Shown: positions 9,041 to 18,082, counted from the first letter of the stretch. The stretch: DNA of 64,000 nt from Sedimenticola sp. (GCA_002869585.1 PKUO01000028.1:87963-151962); one strand, 5' to 3'. Numbers and translations are program-made. Notes: a model not told the origin generated them from the sequence alone.

Positions 9041-9784
9041 TCAATAGATATCAAACGGAAAATACTTGGCATTGATTTCTGCGTAGGCGCCATTCTCTCT
9101 GATTGCCAGAATTGCAGCGCTAAGGGCATCTCGCAGTTGAGCATCATCCTTGCGAACTGCGATACCAATCTGGTCATTGATATCGATCTTGTCGCCGACA
9201 TACTCGTAATCGGCATTCTCTTTCAACCAGTCAAACAGCGGATAAGCATCAGACAGTATGGCGTCGATGCGGCCCGACTGCATATCTGCGTAGGCAGCTG
9301 TTTGCTTGTCATAGAGTTTCACCTGGACCTTGCCCGCCAGATTATCCTCAAGCCATTGACCGGCGATAGTGGCGCGCTGGGCGCCGACCGCTTTACCCGT
9401 CATATCTTCCGCGCCACTGATGCCGCTACCTTTTTTTGCACCAAAACGCAGATAGTTGGAATAGTAGCGTCCGGTAAAATCGACTTTTTTCAGCCGCTCC
9501 TCGGTAATCGACATACTGGCTATAATCGCATCATATTTATTGGCCAGCAGTGCTGGAATAATGCCGTCCCAGTCTTGAGAGACGATGGTGCAATCCGCCT
9601 GCATCTGTTTACACAGCGCCTTGGCGATATCCACATCGAAACCAATCAATTCGCCAGAGGCATCTTTCATGTTAAAGGGAGGATAGGCGCCCTCGGTTGC
9701 AATACGGATTTTCATACCCTCAGCAGCGGCTGTCCCGACCATGGCAACTGCGAGAATAAAGGACATAATTGTTTTCTTAAACAT
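9041..9784 (-). CDS. Amino-acid-binding protein of ABC transporter
   Basis: This periplasmic solute-binding protein (247 residues, SBP_bac_3 family) has a signal peptide of about 21 residues (MFKKTIMSFILAVAMVGTAA). The mature part shows the family hallmarks: IRIATEGAYPPFN, GFDVDIAKALC, the arginine-bearing MSITEERLKKVDFT and the SDAYPLFDWL hinge region. It resembles the lysine/arginine/ornithine (ArgT/HisJ) and octopine/nopaline branch, so a basic amino acid or derivative is the likely ligand, but this is not certain. It is second in the operon after the ATPase gene. Confidence 0.9.
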   Translation of the reverse strand: MFKKTIMSFILAVAMVGTAAAEGMKIRIATEGAYPPFNMKDASGELIGFDVDIAKALCKQMQADCTIVSQDWDGIIPALLANKYDAIIASMSITEERLKKVDFTGRYYSNYLRFGAKKGSGISGAEDMTGKAVGAQRATIAGQWLEDNLAGKVQVKLYDKQTAAYADMQSGRIDAILSDAYPLFDWLKENADYEYVGDKIDINDQIGIAVRKDDAQLRDALSAAILAIRENGAYAEINAKYFPFDIY

Positions 9785-9826
9785 TACACTGTTCCTTTTA
9801 TTTGCTGGTTGATTTTCATTGATAGC

Positions 9827-10600
9827 TCAGAGATTGCTTGCTAGAAACTCACGAAAGCGCGAAGAGGTCGGGTTTGTAAAGACATCTTTTGGACTCCCCT
9901 CCTCCTCCACTTTCCCCTGATGAAGAAAAATGACCCTATCCGACACCTCTCTGGCAAACCCCATTTCGTGGGTGACAACAATCATTGTACGCCCTTCATC
10001 GGCAAGTTTGCGCATCACCCGCAACACCTCGCCAACCAGTTCAGGGTCGAGTGCGGAGGTGGGTTCATCAAACAGCATCACCTCAGGCTGCATCGCCAGC
10101 GCCCGGGCGATCGCAGCACGTTGCTGCTGCCCGCCTGACAACTGGTTGGGAAATTCATTGCGCTTATCACTCAGACCCACCTTTTCCAGAAGTTCCTCTG
10201 CAACCTCTATCGCCTCGCGCTTGGAATGTTTGAGCACATGCACCGGGGCTTCTATGAGATTTTCGAGTATAGTCATGTGCGTCCAGAGGTTGAAATTCTG
10301 GAACACCATACCCAGGCTGCTGCGAATGCGTGACACCTGTCTTTTATCGACCGGGACCAGCGTGCCGCCGCGCTCGCGCTGCATTTTTATCTTTTCACCG
10401 TGAACAAAGACCTCACCGGAATCCGGGGTTTCCAGAAGATTGATACAACGCAGAAAGGTACTCTTGCCAGATCCACTGCTGCCCAGTAACGCAATCACAT
10501 CGCCGTCGTTTGCCGTCAGTGAAACACCCTTGAGTACATCCGTCTGACCGAAGGATTTGTGGATATCATGGGCCACCAATGCGGCAACGGAATCAGGCAT
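9827..10600 (-). CDS. Polar amino-acid ABC transporter ATPase (HisP type)
   Basis: This ATP-binding subunit has 257 residues. It shows Walker A (GSSGSGKST), the Q-loop, the ABC signature (LSGGQQQR), Walker B (VMLFDEP) and the H-loop histidine (VVTHEMGFA). The insert after the first strand ([11 protein letters not shown]...) is usual for HisP. It is the first gene of the minus-strand operon: ATPase, binding protein, HisQ-type and HisM-type permeases. All parts of a working importer are present. Confidence 0.92.
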   Translation of the reverse strand: MPDSVAALVAHDIHKSFGQTDVLKGVSLTANDGDVIALLGSSGSGKSTFLRCINLLETPDSGEVFVHGEKIKMQRERGGTLVPVDKRQVSRIRSSLGMVFQNFNLWTHMTILENLIEAPVHVLKHSKREAIEVAEELLEKVGLSDKRNEFPNQLSGGQQQRAAIARALAMQPEVMLFDEPTSALDPELVGEVLRVMRKLADEGRTMIVVTHEMGFAREVSDRVIFLHQGKVEEEGSPKDVFTNPTSSRFREFLASNL

Positions 10601-10935
10601 ATGTTTTTCTCATATCGGGTCATTTCGATCGGGAGGATACAAACTCTATAAGATTGTCATAGAAACGCCATCACATCAAGGAAAGGAGCGCTTGAGCCGA
10701 GGGACTTAACCAACGCAGGCCGAGGTCGTTATTGGCCTGGTACTATATCTAAGAATCTCTATCTCACTGGATACTGGAAACCTCTATAATATGGGGATTG
10801 GTTAGGATCAACCCCGTCCGTGGGAGCGGCTTTAGCCGCGATAATAGAACGTAAAGTTAATATCAAGACACTAACAACCATGCTGTATGTGTACAATATG
10901 CACCACATCGGCCGCCAGAATTTCAGGTAACCATC
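10601..10935. other. Intergenic region with REP-like element
   Basis: This gap separates the divergent transporter operon and glutathione peroxidase operon. No gene is seen. It contains a REP-like hairpin at 10820-10842 and moderately AT-rich stretches where promoters for both sides should lie. I could not assign a clear -35/-10 pair. Confidence 0.4.
10820..10842. repeat. REP-like palindromic element
   Basis: The sequence GTGGGAGCGGCTTTAGCCGC contains a 6-bp stem GCGGCT/AGCCGC with a TT loop after a GGGA head. This head-plus-hairpin form is that of the REP sequences common in Pseudomonas and other gammaproteobacteria. I see only one copy in this window. Confidence 0.5.
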
Positions 10936-11517
10936 ATGTCACTTGCGCAAAAGATATCCTCAAGCCTCAGCGCCCTGCTCGGATTGGCAGGGGCATGGTT
11001 GATGCCGGTCCAGACTGCGATGGGCGAAAACGCCATTATCTGTTCGGATCAGAAAGTCTACGAAAAGCGCCGCCTGGCCGGTGATCAGACCGATAATCTT
11101 TGCGAGGTTTACAAAGGCAAGGTCGTTCTGGTTGTCAATACCGCCAGCAAATGCGCTTTCACACCGCAATATGACGGTCTGGAAAAGCTATACCGGGATT
11201 ACTCGGAAAAAGGTCTTGTGGTGATCGGTTTCCCATCCAACGACTTCGGCAACCAGGAACCGGGTACGGAAAAAACTATTCAGGATTTCTGCCGCCTGAC
11301 CTATGGGGTGGAATTTCCCATGTACACCAAGACAGTCGTCAAGGGTGAACAGGCAGATCCCTTCTACAAGGCGCTGGCTGCAGCATCCGGCCAGGCACCC
11401 AAGTGGAACTTCCATAAATATCTGCTAAGCCGGGACGGCAGACTGGTGGGCAGTTTCTCAAGCTTTGTTAAACCCCAGAGCGATGAGCTGGTCAGAGCCA
11501 TAGAAGCAGCGCTTTGA
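10936..11517 (+). CDS. Periplasmic glutathione-peroxidase-family protein
   Basis: This thiol peroxidase has 193 residues. The catalytic set of the family is visible: Cys73 in NTASKCAFTPQ (cysteine, not selenocysteine), Gln107 in NDFGNQEPG, and Trp157-Asn158 in KWNFHKYL. Unlike cytoplasmic BtuE/Gpx homologues it begins with a signal-peptide-like segment of about 31 residues (SLSALLGLAGAWLMPVQTAM), so it probably acts outside the inner membrane, reducing lipid or other hydroperoxides with a thioredoxin-like donor. The ATG at 10936 opens an operon with photolyase, 16 bases downstream. Confidence 0.85.
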   Translation: MSLAQKISSSLSALLGLAGAWLMPVQTAMGENAIICSDQKVYEKRRLAGDQTDNLCEVYKGKVVLVVNTASKCAFTPQYDGLEKLYRDYSEKGLVVIGFPSNDFGNQEPGTEKTIQDFCRLTYGVEFPMYTKTVVKGEQADPFYKALAAASGQAPKWNFHKYLLSRDGRLVGSFSSFVKPQSDELVRAIEAAL

Positions 11518-11533
11518 AGGGACTGGGCCGGCC

Positions 11534-12979
11534 ATGAAAACCGCTATCGTCTGGTTCAGACGTGATCTCAGGACTGCCGATAATCCGGCACTCTGCAAAG
11601 CACTGGAAAGATGCGAAAGGGTGATCCCTCTCTACATTCACTCCCCGGATGAAGAGGCCCCCTGGCAACCTGGCGAGGCGAGCAACTGGTGGCTTCATCA
11701 CAGCCTGCAGTCACTCGACCGCGATCTGCAGCGCCTTGGATCGAAACTGATCGTCAGGCAGGGTTCTAGCAAACAGATCCTGGAATCTCTTGCCCACCAG
11801 AGCGGTGCCGAGGAGATACACTGGAACCGGCTCTACGAGCCGGTAGTTATCGCCCGTGACAGCGCGATAAAAAGTCATCTGCGCTCTGCAGGTTTCCACT
11901 GCCAGTCACACAATGCGGCGCTGTTATTCGAACCCTGGGAAATACTCACCAAAACCGCCACTCCCTACAAGGTGTTCACTGCGTTCTGGAAGGCATGCCA
12001 GGCAAAACGGCATATTCCACAACCCTGCCCTGCACCCACAGCCCTACCCCCAGTTGATCTTTCACTAAACGAGGCGGGCATTGATAATCTCGACCTTCTG
12101 CCAAAAATTCCCTGGCATGGGAAGCTTAGTGCCTACTGGAAACCCGGCGAGGCCAGCGCCCAAAACACTCTCATGCTGTTCATTCGGGAAGGCATTCATA
12201 GTTACGAGTCTGACCGGGACATCCCTGAAAAACCCGGCACCTCGCATCTCTCGCCCCACCTGCACTTTGGAGAGATCGGGCCGCGACAAATCCAATGGGC
12301 ATTGTTTCACAATATGCACGACGACTGGATGAAACAGGAACCGAACCTGTTTCGCTTTCTGGCGGAAATCGGCTGGCGTGAATTTGCCCATCACCTCCTG
12401 TATCATTTCCCGCACACCACCGAGCAACCACTCAACAGGCGATTTCAGTGGATGACATGGGACAACTCTGATCAGGCGATGCTAAATCTGGAAAGCTGGA
12501 AACAGGGCAAGACCGGGATACCGATTGTCGATGCCGGCATGCGAGAATTATGGGAAACAGGCATGATGCACAACCGCGTGCGCATGATCGTGGCCTCTCT
12601 GCTTTGTAAAAATCTGGCCATTCACTGGCATCAAGGCGCCCGCTGGTTCTGGAATACATTGCTCGACGCCGATCTGGCCAGCAATACCCTCGGCTGTCAG
12701 TGGACAGCTGGAAGTGGCGCGGATGCGGCACCCTATTTTCGTATCTTCAACCCGGTCAGACAGGGGGAGCGTTTTGATCCACAAGGCATTTATATCCGTC
12801 GCTGGATTCCTGAGCTGGCTCATCTCGCCAACAGACACATCCATACACCCTGGCTGAGCGACATGGCAGCAGATTATCCCGACCCTATCGTCGATCTCGG
12901 CGTTAGTCGAAAACAGGCCCTGGAACGTTGGGATATACTACGTGCCATTCCACCCGCGGCAATAACACCAGAAGCATGA
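11534..12979 (+). CDS. phrB: Deoxyribodipyrimidine photolyase (class I)
   Basis: This flavoprotein (481 residues) uses light to split cyclobutane pyrimidine dimers in DNA. The N-terminal antenna domain begins with VWFRRDLRTADNPAL. The C-terminal FAD domain shows GIPIVDAGMRELWETGMMHN, a DLASNTLGCQW segment and the NPVRQGERFDPQGIYIRRW signature, with conserved tryptophans for electron transfer. The length matches E. coli PhrB (472). A member of the related cryptochromes is less likely given the full substrate-site pattern. Its stop overlaps the start of the next gene by ATGA, so the two are translationally coupled. Confidence 0.93.
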   Translation: MKTAIVWFRRDLRTADNPALCKALERCERVIPLYIHSPDEEAPWQPGEASNWWLHHSLQSLDRDLQRLGSKLIVRQGSSKQILESLAHQSGAEEIHWNRLYEPVVIARDSAIKSHLRSAGFHCQSHNAALLFEPWEILTKTATPYKVFTAFWKACQAKRHIPQPCPAPTALPPVDLSLNEAGIDNLDLLPKIPWHGKLSAYWKPGEASAQNTLMLFIREGIHSYESDRDIPEKPGTSHLSPHLHFGEIGPRQIQWALFHNMHDDWMKQEPNLFRFLAEIGWREFAHHLLYHFPHTTEQPLNRRFQWMTWDNSDQAMLNLESWKQGKTGIPIVDAGMRELWETGMMHNRVRMIVASLLCKNLAIHWHQGARWFWNTLLDADLASNTLGCQWTAGSGADAAPYFRIFNPVRQGERFDPQGIYIRRWIPELAHLANRHIHTPWLSDMAADYPDPIVDLGVSRKQALERWDILRAIPPAAITPEA

Positions 12980-13380
12980 AACAGCGAGTCAAACAAGGTG
13001 TACTGATTTTACTTGGCTGGTCAGCCCTGCTGGCGGGACTGACCGGTATACTCTTGCCCCTGATCCCGACTACCCCATTTCTGCTTCTCTCGGCCTATTT
13101 CTTTTCACGCAGTTCACCGCGTCTGCATGCCTGGCTGTTGAATCAGAAGACTTTTGGCCCGATCATCAGGCAGTGGCGCAGTTCAGGGACAATCGAGCGA
13201 AGTGTGAAAATACGGGCCATCTTTCTGGTTGTTCTCAGCTTTACCCTCAGTCTTGTACTGGCGCCCATCGGTATCGCCGGAAAGGGTCTGTTACTCAGCC
13301 TCGGTATCGCTCTCTGCTATTTTCTGGTATCGCTGCCCGAAACCAAACCTGAACTACAACCCGTTGAAGATAACAGTTAG
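12976..13380 (+). CDS. DUF454 (YbaN-type) inner-membrane protein
   Basis: This small membrane protein has 134 residues. The ATG at 12976 overlaps the photolyase stop (ATGA), which decides the start against longer in-frame options. It contains the DUF454 pattern: a first helix ending in GILLPLIPTTPFLLLSAYFFSRSS, a short loop with charged residues, then two more helices near the C-terminus. The function of the family is unknown. Its place between photolyase and the TudS-like protein suggests only shared expression. Confidence 0.85.
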   Translation: MKQRVKQGVLILLGWSALLAGLTGILLPLIPTTPFLLLSAYFFSRSSPRLHAWLLNQKTFGPIIRQWRSSGTIERSVKIRAIFLVVLSFTLSLVLAPIGIAGKGLLLSLGIALCYFLVSLPETKPELQPVEDNS

Positions 13381-13389
13381 ACGGCTGTC

Positions 13390-14346
13390 ATGACCTCAAA
13401 TCACAAAGTGCCCGTTGGAATCAGTTCATGTCTGCTCGGACAAAAGGTCCGTTATGATGGCGGGCACAAGCGGGATAGATTCATAACCGATGAGTTGAGT
13501 GCATATCTCGATTTCCTGCCAATATGCCCGGAAACTGCCATTGGGCTGGCCACCCCACGACCACCGGTCAGGCTGGTAGGCCCACCTGATCATCCCCGGG
13601 CGCTGGGGGTCAATGACCGCTCGCTGGATGTAACCTCCCGGCTGGAAGAGTTCGCCTACAGTCAAACCAGAAAACTCGACCAGATCAGCGGTTATATCCT
13701 GAAAAAGGACTCCCCAAGCTGCGGTATGGAACGCGTCAAGGTCTACCCGGTCAGCGGCAATATGGCAGAACGGAAAGGCTCGGGAATCTTTGCCCGAATA
13801 CTTATGAACCAGCACCCGCTTCTGCCTATTGAAGAGGAAGGCCGATTGAACGATGCCGTACTGCGCGAGAATTTCATCAATCGTGTTTATGTGTATAACC
13901 GCTGGCAGCGATTGACCCGCAATGGTATTACCCCATCCCAACTGATCGAATTCCACTCACAACATAAATACCTGGTGATGGCTCACTCCCAGGCTGGATA
14001 CAAACGCATGGGCCAGTTGCTCTCCAACCTGCCCAAGGAGCGGATGGAGTTGATTTCACAGGCCTATATTCTGGAACTGATGACCACCCTGAAACGCAGC
14101 GTGAGTCGAAAACGTCATGTCAATGTATTACAACACATCATGGGCTATCTCAAACGCAGCATAGGCAAAGAAGACAAGGTTGAATTAATCGACAGTGTTG
14201 AAGCCTATCGCCGTGGCGAAATACCACTGATTGTGCCGATCACACTGTTGCGGCACTATTTCCGTCTGCATCCCGATCCCTATATGCAGCAACAGGTCTA
14301 CCTGCAACCCCACCCCGAAAAATTGGGACTGCGCAACGCGCTCTGA
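13390..14346 (+). CDS. DUF523 (TudS-like)-DUF1722 (YbgA) fusion protein
   Basis: This two-domain protein has 318 residues. Residues 7-150 are DUF523, whose characterised members (TudS) are iron-sulfur thiouracil desulfidases. The three cluster-binding cysteines are in place: Cys14 (SSCLLG), Cys46 (PICPE) and Cys111 (SPSCGME). Residues 180-315 are DUF1722 (YbgA), with HSQHKYLVMAHS and the VPITLLRHY segment. In E. coli the DUF1722 protein YbgA is encoded next to photolyase, and the same neighbourhood is seen here. The substrate may be a thiolated or damaged pyrimidine, which is inference from the domain and the photolyase link. Confidence 0.88.
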   Translation: MTSNHKVPVGISSCLLGQKVRYDGGHKRDRFITDELSAYLDFLPICPETAIGLATPRPPVRLVGPPDHPRALGVNDRSLDVTSRLEEFAYSQTRKLDQISGYILKKDSPSCGMERVKVYPVSGNMAERKGSGIFARILMNQHPLLPIEEEGRLNDAVLRENFINRVYVYNRWQRLTRNGITPSQLIEFHSQHKYLVMAHSQAGYKRMGQLLSNLPKERMELISQAYILELMTTLKRSVSRKRHVNVLQHIMGYLKRSIGKEDKVELIDSVEAYRRGEIPLIVPITLLRHYFRLHPDPYMQQQVYLQPHPEKLGLRNAL

Positions 14347-14358
14347 TCGTATCCACTT

Positions 14359-16320
14359 TCAGGCGTTGCGATGGTTGTCAGTCAACCAGTAAAAATGCAA
14401 AGGCGGTATGATCAGCTGGTTCTTGAACAGTGCCGGACTCTCCCCCGAATAGAGATCCATAATCACGCCATGACGGGACAAGCCACCCATATTCAATTCA
14501 TCAAGGTTGAGATGCTGTGGTGAGCTATCGAAATTCGCCACAACCAGCACACTGCCGTGGTTATAGTTAAAGCGTGAAAAGACAAACAGGTGCGGATTGG
14601 CGACCGTCAGCAGTTCACGATTATTGAAATCAGCAAATGCCGGGATCTCCTTACGTACGGAAATCATCTTCTTGAGTCCACTGAACAGGCGGCATTCCAC
14701 GGTATTGGGCTGTTTGCGCTTTTCTGCCTTTTCCCAGTCAATCTTTGGTCGGTGCGCCCAGCGTGTATCATTCGCCTTACTTTCATCCTCCAGATAGCGC
14801 GTATCGTTAATCGTGCCGATTTCATCCCCATAATAGATCAGAGGAATACCGCCAAAGGAGAGAATCAGGCTGTGCAGTAGCAGAATCAGGTTTTCCGCAT
14901 GGTGAATCCGTTCTGAGTCCCCTGCCTCCAGCGCGCTTTCCAGACCGACCAGCGAGGCCAGTGACCCTGATATCCGCGCATCACCGGTCTTGTTGTTGCG
15001 ACCAAAGGGCAGACCGCGCGCCGGCGAATCTTCATAGGCACCGGTGAAGAAATCGATCAAAAACTGACGGTGGAGTTTGGGTTGATAGCCTACTGCAAAT
15101 ATATCCTGATCATCGAATCCAAGACCAATATCGTCATGACAGCGGATATAGTTGAGCCAGGTCGCCCTATCGAGTTTGTCTGGCAGGCTCTTCAGTCCCT
15201 GATTCAACAGTTTGGCATTCTTGGTCGCCACGGCATCCCACAGCAATGCCATATAGGTGGCGTTATAGGCAATCTCACACTCCTTGGCGATCACCGCATC
15301 CTCACCGAAATACTTGATGATCTCGACCGGCGCGACAATGGCTTCTGCGATAAACAGTACTCCCGGTGCACTAACCTGACAACAATCCTTCAACAGTTGC
15401 AGAATAAGATGGGCTTCACGTTCATTTTGGCAGGTACTGCCAATTTTCTTCCAGAGAAAGGCGACCGCATCCAGTCGAATGATGTCGGCACCCTGATTCG
15501 CCCAAAACAGGATGATGTCCAACATCTCAATGAACACCTCGGGATTGCTGTAATTCAGATCCCATTGGTAGTCATTGAAGACGGTCATCACCCACTTGCC
15601 CATCTCTTCATCCCAGGTGAAGTTCCCGGGTGAGGTCTCCGGGAAAATCTCCGGCATGGTCTCTTCGAACATGTCCGGTACTTCACGATTTTCAAAGATA
15701 TAATAATAGTCCTGATAGCGCTTATCCCCCTGGCGCGCCCTGCTCGCCCACTCATGCTCGTCGGAGGTGTGGTTGACGACAACATCGAGCACGATCAGTA
15801 TTTCGCGCTTTCTCAGCTCTTCTATCAGCGATTCGAGATCTGCCATAGTACCCAATCGGCTTTCAATCTCTCGAAAATCGCTGACCGCGTAGCCACCATC
15901 GCTTTTAGACTTGGGGCATTTCAGCATTGGCATCAGGTGCAGGATGTTGACGCCAAGTTCCTGAAAATATGGAACCCTGGTCCTTAGATCCGGCAAATTC
16001 TCGGCGAATCCATCGCTGTAGAGCGCCATACCAACCCACTGCTGGCTCAAAAACCAATTGTGATTTTTTTCCCGCTCCAGATCGCTTTTCCGGTTGATCT
16101 CCGGGCGATGTATATATTGCCTGGCCATACGCTCAACAAGATTCTGCATTTGTTGTCGCATATCTTCCCGGTCGCCATATAGTAGGTGAAACAGGCAATA
16201 GATGGAGTAGAAATTTGCCCCCAGGCGGGTGAAAAAATGGCGCAGATCCTCTCTTTCCAGTTCAGGACTCAGATCCGCAAGAATTTCATTGAGCAGGGAG
16301 TGTGAAATCTGTTCGTACAT
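14359..16320 (-). CDS. ams: Amylosucrase (GH13)
   Basis: This 653-residue glycoside hydrolase family 13 enzyme resembles amylosucrase (Neisseria polysaccharea 636 residues). It uses sucrose to extend alpha-1,4-glucan, releasing fructose. The four GH13 regions are visible: DVVVNHT, the nucleophile Asp in GADIIRLDAVAF, the acid Glu in VLFIAEAIVAP and IRCHDDIGLG. The N-terminal all-helical domain (residues 1-90) is as in amylosucrases. No signal peptide, so cytoplasmic. It is the last gene of the sucrose operon and links the compatible solute sucrose to glycogen-like storage. The released fructose would be handled by the fructokinase just upstream. A sucrose hydrolase of the same subfamily is the main alternative. 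Confidence 0.88.
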   Translation of the reverse strand: MYEQISHSLLNEILADLSPELEREDLRHFFTRLGANFYSIYCLFHLLYGDREDMRQQMQNLVERMARQYIHRPEINRKSDLEREKNHNWFLSQQWVGMALYSDGFAENLPDLRTRVPYFQELGVNILHLMPMLKCPKSKSDGGYAVSDFREIESRLGTMADLESLIEELRKREILIVLDVVVNHTSDEHEWASRARQGDKRYQDYYYIFENREVPDMFEETMPEIFPETSPGNFTWDEEMGKWVMTVFNDYQWDLNYSNPEVFIEMLDIILFWANQGADIIRLDAVAFLWKKIGSTCQNEREAHLILQLLKDCCQVSAPGVLFIAEAIVAPVEIIKYFGEDAVIAKECEIAYNATYMALLWDAVATKNAKLLNQGLKSLPDKLDRATWLNYIRCHDDIGLGFDDQDIFAVGYQPKLHRQFLIDFFTGAYEDSPARGLPFGRNNKTGDARISGSLASLVGLESALEAGDSERIHHAENLILLLHSLILSFGGIPLIYYGDEIGTINDTRYLEDESKANDTRWAHRPKIDWEKAEKRKQPNTVECRLFSGLKKMISVRKEIPAFADFNNRELLTVANPHLFVFSRFNYNHGSVLVVANFDSSPQHLNLDELNMGGLSRHGVIMDLYSGESPALFKNQLIIPPLHFYWLTDNHRNA

Positions 16321-16343
16321 TGTTTATTACTTTTTGATAATCG

Positions 16344-17234
16344 CTAGATAGCTGCTGTCCAGCCATTGGTAAATTGACGATAGAAGTCTATGTCACTGAC
16401 TGTGGCACCGCGCACTCCGACAATGGCGCTGGCAAAGTGTTGCGCCCGCCGCAGACAGGTTTCAATCGGCCAGTTCAGCAACTGTCCGTATAACAGTACC
16501 GAGCTGAATGCATCCCCTGCTCCTACTGTATCCACCACATGGGTAGTTGTTTCCGGTTCAACATGGATGATATCACCTGTAGCGCCATAGACATCTGCCC
16601 CGGCTTTACCACGGGTAAGAATCAGTAAACGGGCGTTATATTTTTTCAATAAATCCGGCACTGCATGGCCGTCTGTATCCTTGTGCCCGGTAATCTGTAG
16701 CAGTTCATCTTCATTCAACTTGATCATATCCGCATCGTGCAATATCGCTTCGATCAACTCCATAGACCACCAGGGATCACGCAGATTTATGTCCACAAAT
16801 GACAATCCGGCAAGGTCGCGGCGTATTCCCTGCAGCGTTTCACGGGAAACTTCATGGCGTAGCGCTAGGCTGCCATGATATAGAAAACTATCCTGTTGCA
16901 TGGTCGGTAGCCCATCGGAATCGATGAAGTCGTAGGCGCGCTCCTTGACGATGTCATAAGACGGCTCGCCATTGGTGAAACTGACATCTACCGTGCCTGT
17001 AGGATGGGTAGCATCGAATTGCAGTCCCGAGGTGTCCATCCCCCAGGCGGTCATTGCCTCCTGAATATTTTTTCCCAATTGATCATTGCCCACTCGGGAA
17101 ATCAAGAGGGGGGATGCGCCAAACGCCTGCAGATGCCAGGCAACGTTGAACGGCGCCCCGCCGAGCACCACACTGCCATCGGGAAAGTGATCGTACAAAA
17201 CCTCGCCAAAAATGATCGGCCGCGGGTTTGACAT
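16344..17234 (-). CDS. Fructokinase (PfkB family)
   Basis: This 296-residue sugar kinase phosphorylates fructose with ATP. It shows the PfkB signatures GGAPFNVAWHLQAFG near the N-terminus and DTVGAGDAFSSVLLYG near the C-terminus, with the catalytic Asp in the latter. I place the start at the ATG at 17234 (MSNPRPIIFGE), 5 bases after the upstream stop. GAGGAG lies in front of it, whereas the longer frame from 17255 would start inside the upstream gene. In halotolerant methanotrophs the same gene set (SPS, SPP, fructokinase, amylosucrase) forms a sucrose synthesis and recycling operon. Confidence 0.9.
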   Translation of the reverse strand: MSNPRPIIFGEVLYDHFPDGSVVLGGAPFNVAWHLQAFGASPLLISRVGNDQLGKNIQEAMTAWGMDTSGLQFDATHPTGTVDVSFTNGEPSYDIVKERAYDFIDSDGLPTMQQDSFLYHGSLALRHEVSRETLQGIRRDLAGLSFVDINLRDPWWSMELIEAILHDADMIKLNEDELLQITGHKDTDGHAVPDLLKKYNARLLILTRGKAGADVYGATGDIIHVEPETTTHVVDTVGAGDAFSSVLLYGQLLNWPIETCLRRAQHFASAIVGVRGATVSDIDFYRQFTNGWTAAI

Positions 17235-17239
17235 TGACT

Positions 17240-18082
17240 CTACTCCTCTACCCATTGTTTCAGTGCAGGCATGTAATGGATAACACCCTCAATGATTCCC
17301 GCGCTGTAGTTACCGTTCATTCCCGCATAGCTGCCATTGGCCAAGTACAGCGTCTCGCTCAGATCATTCTGATTAACCTGGTTGACGGCCTCAGCCCTGA
17401 CCTCATCGCTCGCATTGGCAACCAGGATTGCATGAATCGGACTGACCAGAACCGGCAGGTCATTTCCGCTGTCACCGGCAAACAGTGTATTTTCCATTGT
17501 GAATCCATTCTGTTCAATCAGGAATTCAATCGCATGCCGTTTTGTCGCATTGACCGGCAATACATCCAGCAGCCCAATCGCGGAAGGCTCATCGATACTC
17601 CAGATCAAGCTCGCCTCGATATTCAGTGCGAGAAACCTGCGCCTGATTTCCGACTCCAGTGCATCACGGTCGGTATGTAGAGGCACATAGTAACTAAGTT
17701 TAAAGCGGTTCTGTTTACTCTGCTCCTGCAATCGCAGTGGTGTCAGATCGCTGAGCAGTTTTTTTAGATCCTGATGGTTCTTACCTGCCCAGCCTTCGGC
17801 TATCTCCGCTTCCCACTGCGACCAGTGCGTCCAGGTATTCTCCTTGATCTGATACACCGTCGAACCCACATCAGCAATCGCATAGTCCGGAACAGGCAAC
17901 TGGTAATACTCGATGGCCTCTTCAATCAGAACACGATGGCGTCCGGTCACATAGGCCAGCATCACTTCCGGTCTGCTCACCAACTTTCTGAACAACTGCC
18001 TTGCGCCGGGTGACTCCGGCTGGGCGCCGTTGGGTATCAAGGTTCTATACAGGTCCGTGCAGAGGAGTAATCTGCTATTCAT
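17240..18082 (-). CDS. spp: Sucrose-phosphate phosphatase with altered motif I
   Basis: This HAD-superfamily phosphatase (280 residues) should remove phosphate from sucrose-6-phosphate. It begins at motif I, but the sequence is T-D-L-Y-R-T-L: the nucleophile Asp10 is present, while the second Asp of DxD, the general acid/base, is Tyr12 (codon TAT at 18047-18049). Motif II (YVTGRH), the cap domain and motif IV (GDSGNDLPVL) look intact. Tyrosine at this place is known in haloacid dehalogenases, not usually in phosphatases. The ATG overlaps the SPS stop (ATGA). Activity of this copy is therefore in question, although the frame is undamaged. Confidence 0.85.
   Translation of the reverse strand: MNSRLLLCTDLYRTLIPNGAQPESPGARQLFRKLVSRPEVMLAYVTGRHRVLIEEAIEYYQLPVPDYAIADVGSTVYQIKENTWTHWSQWEAEIAEGWAGKNHQDLKKLLSDLTPLRLQEQSKQNRFKLSYYVPLHTDRDALESEIRRRFLALNIEASLIWSIDEPSAIGLLDVLPVNATKRHAIEFLIEQNGFTMENTLFAGDSGNDLPVLVSPIHAILVANASDEVRAEAVNQVNQNDLSETLYLANGSYAGMNGNYSAGIIEGVIHYMPALKQWVEE
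18047..18049 (-). other. Tyr codon at the HAD general acid/base position
   Basis: The codon TAT (Tyr12) stands where HAD phosphatases carry the second Asp of the DxDxT motif. One base change from GAT would explain it. The residues around it (TDL before, RTL after) are conserved. Confidence 0.75.

Noticed and set aside
9035..9844. Plus-strand open frame of 269 codons across the binding-protein gene
   Set aside because: It is a shadow of the minus-strand amino-acid-binding protein, whose signal peptide and family motifs are clear.
17235..17255. Longer fructokinase start inside the SPP gene
   Set aside because: The ATG at 17234 is preceded by GAGGAG and begins at the conserved part; the extension is the end of SPP in another frame.
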